From NCBI RefSeq assembly GCF_041929235.1, contig NZ_JBHFNP010000315.1, positions 1-64,000 of the forward strand: a stretch of DNA of 64,000 bases, read 5' to 3'. Numbering within the stretch: the first letter of the stretch is position 1; each line of letters opens with the position of its first letter. This DNA comes from Microseira sp041929235. Lineage in GTDB: Bacteria; Cyanobacteriota; Cyanobacteriia; Cyanobacteriales; Aerosakkonemataceae. Below are positions 18,767 to 25,854 of this stretch, one piece after another. Position numbers and translations under genes: made by a program. The notes under the pieces are model-generated. The model searched no databases. It was not told the origin of the DNA and worked only from the letters and a program-made list of their open reading frames with translations.

Positions 18767-19252
18767 ATGAGTGTAGTTAGCCAAGTTATTCTCAAAGCCG
18801 ACGACGAACTTCGATATCCCAGCAGCGGCGAACTCAAAGGTATCAAAGACTTTTTTCAAACCGGCGAACAGCGGGTGCGGATCGCCAACACATTAGCCGA
18901 AAACGAGAAAAAGATAGTAGAAGAAGCCAGCAAACAGCTTTGGCAGAAACGTCCCGATTTTATCGCACCGGGTGGAAACGCCTACGGACAGCGTCAGCGG
19001 GCGCTTTGTCTGAGAGACTACGGCTGGTATCTGCGTCTAATTACCTACGGAATTCTCTCCGGAGACAAAGAACCGATTGAGAAAATTGGGTTGATTGGCG
19101 TCAAGGAAATGTACAATTCCCTGGGCGTCCCCGTCCCCGGCATGGTTGAATCGATCCGCTGTCTGAAAAAAGCTTCTTTAGCACTCCTTTCCGAGGAAGA
19201 CGCCACCGAAGCAGCTCCTTACTTTGACTATATCATTCAGTCAATGTCCTAA
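18767..19252 (+). CDS. apcD: Allophycocyanin alpha-B subunit (phycobilisome terminal emitter)
   Basis: A phycobiliprotein of the phycobilisome core that passes excitation energy on to photosystems, notably PSI. The 161 residues match ApcD throughout: MSVVSQVILKADDELRYPSS at the N-terminus, GGNAYGQRQ, the chromophore-binding cysteine C81 in CLRDYGWYLR, and the C-terminal PYFDYIIQ. The ATG at 18767 is the family start. The frame stays open upstream into the 51-bp repeat array, but that extension is repeat-derived and not part of the protein family. A strong hairpin follows. It stands alone, as apcD usually does. Confidence 0.97.
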   Translation: MSVVSQVILKADDELRYPSSGELKGIKDFFQTGEQRVRIANTLAENEKKIVEEASKQLWQKRPDFIAPGGNAYGQRQRALCLRDYGWYLRLITYGILSGDKEPIEKIGLIGVKEMYNSLGVPVPGMVESIRCLKKASLALLSEEDATEAAPYFDYIIQSMS

Positions 19253-19327
19253 GTTCGCTTTGGCAGCAGCACCAAAAACCGGCGAGAAGCTGCTTTGACC
19301 GATACCTCTTGTTTGATCTTAGCTAAG

Positions 19328-19395
19328 TTCCCCACCCTTGGCGGTGCTTCCTGGCATAAGCTGTGTCAGAGTACCGCCAGGCGGTGGGGAAATTT
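19328..19395 (+). terminator. Hairpin terminator after apcD
   Basis: TTCCCCACC (19328-19336) pairs with GGTGGGGAA (19383-19391), with an inner GGCGGT/ACCGCC stem, followed by ATTTTAATT. It lies 76 bases after the apcD stop. Confidence 0.65.
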
Positions 19396-19474
19396 TAATT
19401 GGGTCACTGGTAATTGGTAATTGGTAATGGGTCATCGGTCATGCTTGAGAAGCGTCTTTGCAATAGACATCTTC

Positions 19475-19576
19475 AGGACTTACGCTTGGGAGACCTATCA
19501 CCAAAGTTTCCAGCTGGGATCTCTAGTTGCCAAACCGACGATTTTTCATAGAAACTTTGGTGTTTGCGTCAGTCTT
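19475..19576. repeat. Dispersed inverted repeat, AGGACTTACGC...GCGTCAGTCTT (copy c)
   Basis: Left end AGGACTTACGC (19475-19485), right end GCGTCAGTCTT (19566-19576); same family as 4277, 6318 and 47817. The interior has a second inverted pair, CCAAAGTTTC and GAAACTTTGG. Confidence 0.65.
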
Positions 19577-19747
19577 GATCTGGCAAAAGTCCCTTTGATC
19601 AAATTCTTGGGCAGGCGGGACGCCTACCCCACAAGAAACAATGACTCTTGTGGGATGGGCAGGAAAGCCCCTCCAGTGTGATTTTTGCCACATGTCTAAT
19701 GACCCATTACGCATTACCCATTACCCATGACCCATTACCTAATTCAA

Positions 19748-19783
19748 ATAAAAAACCGACAGTCTGCTTGGAGAAACTGTCGG
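19748..19783 (-). terminator. Minus-strand intrinsic terminator with no recognised gene
   Basis: CCGACAGT (19756-19763) pairs with ACTGTCGG (19776-19783). On the minus strand the stem is followed by six T residues and ATTTG, a textbook intrinsic terminator. The transcript it ends must come from about 19785-19960, where no ordinary gene is visible. Confidence 0.7.
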
Positions 19784-19837
19784 CGGCTCGTGTGTTCCCT
19801 GTCGATGACTCGGCTAGAGTTCAGTTGTCTATTAGTA

Positions 19838-19912
19838 TTACCCGTTTCCATCAGGCACAACGCGATCTGAATCATTCTTGTTTGTGATGTTCATCATCGT
19901 TCCAAATCCCAT
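19838..19912 (-). other. Possible 24-residue peptide or small RNA upstream of the terminator
   Basis: A minus-strand frame from ATG 19912 to TAA 19838 would encode a 24-residue peptide beginning MGFGTMMNITNK. It ends 55 bases before a strong minus-strand terminator. There is no clear ribosome site and I do not recognise the peptide, so the transcript may equally be a non-coding RNA. Confidence 0.25.
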
Positions 19913-20051
19913 ATTCAAATATACACATAGCATTTAATTTGAGAACCGTTGCAAACTTCGTAAACTATTGCAGGTCGTCAATCGCAATAAAATAATTGTG
20001 CTTCTGTAGGTGGGTGCCTTCCGCATAGCCTCCTTTAGGAAAGGATTTCTA

Positions 20052-21878
20052 GTGTATTCCCGCTTTTTGCTGCTTCAACTCTCGATCGGTGGTATTTGTC
20101 TGACTGGTGCGAAGGGCGTTGCCGTTGCGACGCAAATCGCCACAGCCAAATCCCTCCCTGCGGCTGAAATACCCCCGGCGACACAACCCATCGCCCAGAC
20201 TGCACCGCCAATAGATAATACTCAACCAAGAGAAAATCTGCCGGTTCCACCATTTAATCCTCAACCCAACCCCAACGAAGATCGTTTCCTGCAACCCGCC
20301 CCAACCCCCCAACCCACAACCCCCGAACCAGACGAACCCATATTACCGACTCCCACGCCTACACCCTCGCCAGAAACCCCTCCGGTGAGGATTTCTGTGC
20401 GGAAAATTCAAGTTAGCGGTAGTACTATTTTCTCTCAAGATGAGCTTAATCGCATCATCCAAAAGTATGAAGGACGGGAAGTGACTTTAGAAGAACTGAG
20501 GGGCGTTGCGGATGCGATTACTCAACTTTACATCGACCGGGGTTATATTACCTCCAGAGCGGTTTTGCCAGACCAAACGATCGCCGATGGGATAGTGCAA
20601 ATTCGCGTCATTGAAGGCAGTGTAGAGCGGATTGAGATTGAAGGAACGCGCCGGTTGAATCGTGGATATGTGCGCTCGCGCGTGCGCTTGGGAACGGGTA
20701 CGCCCCTCAATACCGCCGAATTAGAAGACCAACTCCGACTGCTGCGGACGAATCCTCTATTGGAAAATATAGAAGCCAACCTGCGATCGGGGACAAGTTT
20801 AGGTCAAAGTATTCTGCGAGTTCGCATTACAGAAGCTGACCAATTTAGAAGTAACTTTAGCCTTGACAATTACTCGCCGCCTAGCGTTGGTTCGGAACGA
20901 TTGGGCGTTAATTTAACTTATCGCAATCTTACCGGCTTGGGAGATGAAATTTTTGCTTCTTATTACCGTTCTACAACTGGAGGTTCAAATGCCCTTGACT
21001 TTATCTATCGTATCCCGTTGAATGCAAGAGAAGGCACTTTACAATTGCGTGCTGCACCGAATTGGTTTGAAGTAACTGCCCCAGAATTTGATGAATTAGA
21101 TATTAACGGCGATTCTCAATTATACGAAATTAGTTTCCGACAGCCGCTGATTCGCTCTGTGCGTCAAGAATTTGCTTTATCGATTGGTTTTACATTTCAA
21201 GAAGGTCAAACATTTATCGGCGATCGCCCGTTTGGTTTTGGCATTGGACCAGATGAAGAAGGTAGAAGCCGCACCAGCACATTCAAGTTTGGACAAGACT
21301 ATATTCGCCGAGATGCAATGGGAGCAACAGCAGTCCGAAGTCAATTTAGTTTCGGCACCAGTTTATTCGACGCCACCACCAATCCCGACCCAATTCCAGA
21401 TGCTCGCTTTTTCAGTTGGCTGGGTCAATTACAGCGCGTACAAAGGCTTTCAGAATCTAATTTGCTAATTTTACAAGCCGACGTACAACTAACACCAAAC
21501 AGCTTATTACCATCGCAGCAATTTGTCATCGGCGGCGGTCAATCCTTGCGCGGCTATCGGCAAAACATTCGATCTGGTGATAATGGTTTCAGATTCTCAA
21601 TCGAAGACCGCATTACCTTACAACGGGATGCCGATGGTGCCGCGATATTCCAAGTAGCACCATTTATCGATTTTGGTTCGGTTTGGAACGGATCAAATAA
21701 TCCCAATTCCTCATCAGACCAAAGATTTTTAGCCGGAGTAGGTTTAGGGTTATTGTGGCAACCAATTCCTAAAGTAAACTTGCGCCTTGATTACGCTTAT
21801 CCCTTAATTAACCTAAGGGACAGAGGTGAAAACGCTCAAGATTCCGGCTTTTATTTTCAGGTAGTCATTAGTCCCTAG
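20052..21878 (+). CDS. Two-partner secretion transporter, ShlB/FhaC/HecB family (TpsB)
   Basis: An outer-membrane beta-barrel that exports large TpsA exoproteins. The order is: signal peptide, a proline-rich linker (about residues 35-110), a POTRA_2 domain (ISVRKIQVSGSTIFSQDELN), a ShlB-type domain and a 16-strand-type barrel with the conserved loop-6 motif LRGYR (in GGGQSLRGYRQN), finishing with an aromatic C-terminal strand. I chose the GTG at 20052 because AGGAAAGGA lies 6 bases upstream and a good signal peptide begins there (YSRFLLLQLSIGGICLTG); the GTG at 20010 would add 14 residues. The likely client is the TpsA-CHAT protein at 35203-42339, 13 kb away. Confidence 0.92.
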   Translation: MYSRFLLLQLSIGGICLTGAKGVAVATQIATAKSLPAAEIPPATQPIAQTAPPIDNTQPRENLPVPPFNPQPNPNEDRFLQPAPTPQPTTPEPDEPILPTPTPTPSPETPPVRISVRKIQVSGSTIFSQDELNRIIQKYEGREVTLEELRGVADAITQLYIDRGYITSRAVLPDQTIADGIVQIRVIEGSVERIEIEGTRRLNRGYVRSRVRLGTGTPLNTAELEDQLRLLRTNPLLENIEANLRSGTSLGQSILRVRITEADQFRSNFSLDNYSPPSVGSERLGVNLTYRNLTGLGDEIFASYYRSTTGGSNALDFIYRIPLNAREGTLQLRAAPNWFEVTAPEFDELDINGDSQLYEISFRQPLIRSVRQEFALSIGFTFQEGQTFIGDRPFGFGIGPDEEGRSRTSTFKFGQDYIRRDAMGATAVRSQFSFGTSLFDATTNPDPIPDARFFSWLGQLQRVQRLSESNLLILQADVQLTPNSLLPSQQFVIGGGQSLRGYRQNIRSGDNGFRFSIEDRITLQRDADGAAIFQVAPFIDFGSVWNGSNNPNSSSDQRFLAGVGLGLLWQPIPKVNLRLDYAYPLINLRDRGENAQDSGFYFQVVISP

Positions 21879-22012
21879 AGCCCCAGTCGATTAAAAGAGG
21901 TTGACAAAAGGGGCATAGTTTGAATTCTATCTAGATCTCGGCAGAGCGAAGCATTCGGGAAGAAAGATTGTTGTAGATCGCGATCAATTGTCGCCAGAAT
22001 GCTTCGCCCCTA

Positions 22013-22170
22013 CTCCATATGTAGGGTGCGTTAGCGATAGCGTAACGCACCATGAATCCAGATTTAGACTCCATATGTAGGGTGCGTTAGCGATAGCGTA
22101 ACGCACCATGAATCCAGATTTAAACTCCATATGTAGGGTGCGTTAGCGATAGCGTAACGCACCATAAATC
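22013..22170. repeat. Three tandem copies of a 56-bp palindromic repeat
   Basis: Units start (CTCCATATGTAGGG) at 22013, 22069 and 22125. Each contains the inverted core GGTGCGTTA...TAACGCACC around the segment GCGATAGC. A single diverged core occurs at 47843-47872 inside another repeat. The rest of 21879-22364 has no supportable gene. Confidence 0.85.
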
Positions 22171-22364
22171 CTGAGAAAGTTGGGTTTCGCGATGCTCAAC
22201 CCAACCTACGAATGATATCATGTCCGCTTGAATACCCATAGTTAAGAATGACGCGGTGACAAGGGAGAGTGGTGAACCAGGGAGTTTTAATTAAGGGCGA
22301 AAAGCCGGACATCATATGATTAGATAAATTGATAGCCCTAAATACGGGAGAGCCAAATAGAAAG

Positions 22365-22700
22365 CTAGGGAATTAGGTTACATTCAAACATCTTATTGGC
22401 AATTGGCCCAGCGACTCGATTGATAAATTGCTGACGCATCTCAGGATTCTTCTGCAACATTTCGATCGCTTTTGCCTGGAGATCCGCTTCTTTCCCGCCG
22501 TCAGCTTGTGAACTTGTTGCGGACTTAGACTGAGGTTGCATCTGAGCGACCTCTTCACAGGAAGCATTTTGGTATTTGTTGATGACGAGATTGGCAGCTA
22601 TATCCAACAAAGCTTCCTTGGATGTAAAGTTGGCACAAGAACTGACAAATATTGCTATAGAAATCAAAGCAGTTAGAAACAACAGATGAGACTTTTTCAT
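22365..22700 (-). CDS. Small predicted lipoprotein, paralogue of the upstream gene
   Basis: 111 residues starting at ATG 22700, preceded by GAGGAGGACTT. The N-terminus (MKKSHLLFLTALISIAIFVSSC) has a lipobox FVSSC, so it should be a lipoprotein. The mature part shares with the neighbouring product the blocks LLDIAANL, KYQNASCE, KAIEML, FINRVA and PIANKMF, ending in a Cys four residues from the C-terminus. The two conserved cysteines may form a disulfide. The family is unknown to me. It follows its paralogue by 13 bases, so the pair is an operon from a tandem duplication. Confidence 0.8.
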   Translation of the reverse strand: MKKSHLLFLTALISIAIFVSSCANFTSKEALLDIAANLVINKYQNASCEEVAQMQPQSKSATSSQADGGKEADLQAKAIEMLQKNPEMRQQFINRVAGPIANKMFECNLIP

Positions 22701-22713
22701 CAAGTCCTCCTCT

Positions 22714-23145
22714 CTAGGGAATAACTTTACAGTCAAACATTTTATTGGCGATGGGTGGTGCCACGCGATTGATAAATTCTTTACGGATCTCAGGATTCTG
22801 CCGCAACATTTCAATCGCCTTAGTCTGGAGTACTGCTTCCGGTGTCCCCCCTGTTGGCGCACTCTTTTTGGATTGGGGTTTCATCTTGGATAAGTCTTCA
22901 CAGGAAGCATTTTGGTATTTTTCGCTCGCCAGATTGGCTGCGATATCTAGCAAAGTTTCTGGATTTGGTAATGTAACTTTCTCACTCGGCAATGAGGGTT
23001 CCTGATTGGGTTTTTGCATCGGTAGTGGAGAATTCTGAGGCGGAGGTGGCAAGGGAGGCAATGGCTGTAGAAAAGCCTTGCTACCAATTCCTACAATTAT
23101 GATGATGGCAGTGAGAATGCCTAGAAACAGATGTGACTTTTTCAT
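22714..23145 (-). CDS. Small membrane-anchored or secreted protein, paralogue of the downstream gene
   Basis: 143 residues from ATG 23145 (AGAGGATAAATTC upstream). The N-terminal helix (residues 5-24) lacks a lipobox cysteine and is followed by a proline-rich stretch (PLPPLPPPPQNSPLPM). The C-terminal 85 residues match the neighbouring lipoprotein (LLDIAANL, KYQNASCE, NRVAPPIANKMFDC). Thus one paralogue is lipid-anchored and the other probably helix-anchored with a longer spacer. Function unknown. Confidence 0.8.
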   Translation of the reverse strand: MKKSHLFLGILTAIIIIVGIGSKAFLQPLPPLPPPPQNSPLPMQKPNQEPSLPSEKVTLPNPETLLDIAANLASEKYQNASCEDLSKMKPQSKKSAPTGGTPEAVLQTKAIEMLRQNPEIRKEFINRVAPPIANKMFDCKVIP

Positions 23146-23618
23146 GAATTTATCCTCTTGATTTGTTGGCATCTAATACCAATATTCCATCACTAGCAAC
23201 TTGCGTTAATAGACCTCTCCAATAAATCAAGCCAAAGACTGCTCGTGTCGCCTATCCCACAAGAGTTTTTGCAGGAGTTTATTGAGCGATCGCTCGCATA
23301 TTTTACCCGGAGCGCACCCCCACCCATCATTCCCGAGCGCACCTCTTGACGATTGTCTTCATTGCCGCTATGCTCAACAACTATAGGTTGCCAGACCTAA
23401 ACCGGACGGCAACCTATATGGCTGGAAAATCTAGTTTCGCTGCCCAAAGCCGCTAGCAACAGCAATGGACAGCTTCACCCCCCAAACTGTCATACCCAGT
23501 CGGGAGGCTAATCGAGAATTGTAACATTTTCTCTGTAGCCACCCTGCTTTCTCATGCCAGCGGGGTGGCTAGATTTTTGGCTTTTTTGAGGAAAACCAAA
23601 AAATCAGGATAAAATATC

Positions 23619-23891
23619 ATGGCCCAAGAGTTTTTGCAAGACTCTGGCGCATCTGTTCGTCCAAATTCTGACGCAGGCGAAGACACTCGGGAAGTCGTGC
23701 GGGTGTTGATTATCAGTTCTCCCGACGGGGTGATGGAAACCATCCAAACCTTGTACGCAAAAGACTTTGCCCGAGTAGACGAGTGGAGTCCACCGCAACC
23801 AACGGGAAAACCTGGTCAGGTGGTAAGCATTCTTACTCGTTACCGCAAACGGCGACGGATTAAATTAGCGATCAGAAAATCGGGACGTTAA
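23619..23891 (+). CDS. Conserved small protein, paralogue of the gene at 50167
   Basis: 90 residues with no signal or membrane helix. It shares with the 77-residue product at 50167-50400 an early (A/E)EF segment and the pattern SP-x-x-V, IQTL, K-x-(F/Y)-A, WS-x-P, then G(E/Q)VVSIL and RY. The C-terminus here is strongly basic (RYRKRRRIKLAIRK). I do not recognise a named domain. It is flanked by repeats and appears monocistronic. Confidence 0.75.
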   Translation: MAQEFLQDSGASVRPNSDAGEDTREVVRVLIISSPDGVMETIQTLYAKDFARVDEWSPPQPTGKPGQVVSILTRYRKRRRIKLAIRKSGR

Positions 23892-23899
23892 TTTGTCGA

Positions 23900-24085
23900 T
23901 ATCGATCCCCCCAACCCCCAATGCCTTGGGGGGCGTTTAGGAGCCAAAATCGATCCCCCCAACCCCCAATGCCTTGGGGGGCGTTTAGAAGCCAAAAAAT
24001 GCTTGTGGGGTGGGCATCTTGCCCGCCGCCTACTCCACAAAGCCAAAAAATGCTTGTGGGGTGGGCATCTTGCCCGCCTCTGGAT
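23900..24085. repeat. Two kinds of short repeats in tandem pairs
   Basis: Two copies of CGATCCCCCCAACCCCCAAT followed by GCCTTGGGGGGCGTTTAG (about 23902 and 23950), then two copies of GCTTGTGGGGTGGGCATCTT with GCCCGCC (about 24001 and 24050). Both are dispersed: the G/C-rich one recurs near 35109-35190 and the other near 8172, 25803 and 30232. Confidence 0.75.
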
Positions 24086-24160
24086 CTATATCAAAGCGAT
24101 ACGTGCTGCCGCACAGGCTACCGCCAACGCACAAAACCCATCAATGCACAAAAAAGCGAT

Positions 24161-24862
24161 ATGGCACAATCGGAACAAATGGTTGAGGGTCGAATCATGA
24201 CAGGAATCATGCCGAAAATATTACCACTGGAAAACGGCGATCGCATCACAAGGGCAGAATTTGAACGACGCTACGATGCCATGCCCAACTTGAAGAAAGC
24301 CGAATTAATTGAAAGAATTGTATACATGGGATCGCCAGTCCGAGTTATTCACGGCACACCACATGCGCTAATTATGACTTGGTTAGGAATTTACTGGATT
24401 GCCACGCCAGGGGTTAACTTAGCAGACAATACGACAGTACGCCTCGATCCAGATAACGAACCTCAACCCGATGCACTGTTGCGAATTGAAGTTGGCGGAC
24501 AATCTATTATTACTGAAGATAATTATGTTGAAGGTGCGCCGGAATTTATTGCGTAAATAGCGGCGAGTAGCGCTGCTTATGACTTGCGAGATAAATTGAT
24601 AGTTTATCGGCGCACCGGGGTTCAAGAATATTTAATTTGGCAAGTTTACGAACAAAGAATTGATTGGTTTCGTTTAAGAGAAGTCGAATATGTTTCTTTA
24701 TTAGGAGATGAATCGGGAATTGTTAGAAGCGAAGTTTTTCCAGGTTTATGGTTAGCAGTTCCGGCTTTAATTGCAGGGAGTTTAGGCGAGGTGCAGTCTG
24801 TGTTGCAGATAGGGTTGGCAACGCCAGAACATCAAAGTTTTGTGGAACAGTTAGGGAGTTAA
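24161..24862 (+). pseudogene. Uma2 (DUF820) gene interrupted by an in-frame TAA
   Basis: Positions 24161-24553 encode the N-terminal half of a Uma2 protein (LPLENGDRITRAEFERRYD, then DNEPQPDALLRI and EGAPEFIA). A TAA at 24554-24556 follows, and the same frame continues without a shift into the C-terminal half (IAASSAAYDLRDKLIVYRR, TGVQEYLIW, FPGLWLAVPAL). Family members read APEFIAEIAASS here, so one G-to-T change (GAA to TAA) explains the stop. Start could be ATG 24161, 24179 or 24197. Probably non-functional, as the halves of the nuclease-like fold are separated. Confidence 0.85.
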
Positions 24863-25076
24863 GTACTGGGAAATTCAGGTTTCTGGGGATAATGCGCTCG
24901 CTCAATGCAATTTGATATTTTCAGATTCGCTTGTCCCCCTTTTTTGCCAAAAAATATGCGAGGGTAAAAGGCATTTATTAAAGTTGTATAATTGAGGATA
25001 TAAGATAAGCGATATGTCTGCGTCACGCTGCGCTAACGCATCTCTAAATTCGTTTAACTGCACCAGGAGGTTTACT

Positions 25077-25673
25077 ATGGTAGCTACTCCCGAACCTAAA
25101 TACATGAGTCCCCAAGAATATCTAGAATGGGAAGAAAAGCAACCAATTAAATACGAATATATCAACGGCGAAGTGTTTGCCATGACTGGGGGAACGCTTG
25201 CCCATGCTACTATTGCTGGTAACCTGTTCTATCAGTTGAAAAATCACCTGCGAGGTGGTTCTTGTCGTCACTTCGTTTTTGATGCCAAAGTAGGTGTATC
25301 TGAAAAAGGCCCCTTTCACTATCCTGATGTAATGGTAAGTTGTGACGAAAGGGACAGAAACGCCGACAAAGTAATTTATCATCCTTGTCTAATTGTTGAG
25401 GTTCTTTCACCGAGTACAGAAAGTTTTGATCGGGGGAAAAAGTTCCAACAATATCGCCGCATTTCGACTCTCAGAGAATACGTTTTGATCGGTGCGGAAC
25501 AGATGAATGTTGAAGTTTTTCGATTAAATGATAGAGGAATTTGGGAGCTTTATACCTATGCAGAAGGAGAGGAAATTTATTTAAGTAGCGTTGATTTTAG
25601 GTGCGCGATCGCACTTTTGTATGAAGATGTCGTGCTAGAATCTGACGAGTCAGAAACAGCAAGTAACAAATGA
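25077..25673 (+). CDS. Uma2 family (DUF820) protein, PD-(D/E)XK-like
   Basis: 198 residues from ATG 25077, preceded by a perfect AGGAGG six bases away, which decides the start against an upstream in-frame ATG at 25014. Features: MSPQEYLEWEEKQPIKYEY, GEVFAMTGGT, FHYPDVMVSCD and the core CLIVEVLSPSTESFDRGKKF, then LREYVLI. The Asp of YPDVM and the Glu of IVEVLS fit the metal-binding positions. This copy is intact, unlike the Uma2 pseudogene just upstream. No biochemical role is established for the family. Confidence 0.9.
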   Translation: MVATPEPKYMSPQEYLEWEEKQPIKYEYINGEVFAMTGGTLAHATIAGNLFYQLKNHLRGGSCRHFVFDAKVGVSEKGPFHYPDVMVSCDERDRNADKVIYHPCLIVEVLSPSTESFDRGKKFQQYRRISTLREYVLIGAEQMNVEVFRLNDRGIWELYTYAEGEEIYLSSVDFRCAIALLYEDVVLESDESETASNK

Positions 25674-25854
25674 AACTTCTTTTATTAGAAGTCACGCTCG
25701 CTCTAGCGATCTCCTGATAACAGAGGTGGAAATTCACGGGAAATATTGGTATTCAAGGATTCATGAGTGAGATGCGATCGCACAGTTGCATCTCCAAGTA
25801 ACTCTTGTGGGATAGGCGTCTCGCCTGTCTAGGAAGTTTCTTTGTTGCAGAAGT

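Noticed and set aside
23921..24160. An 80-residue extension of the Uma2 pseudogene
   Set aside because: It translates the two tandem repeat pairs (repeated MPWGAFRSQ and MLVGWASCPP segments) and is not part of the Uma2 family.
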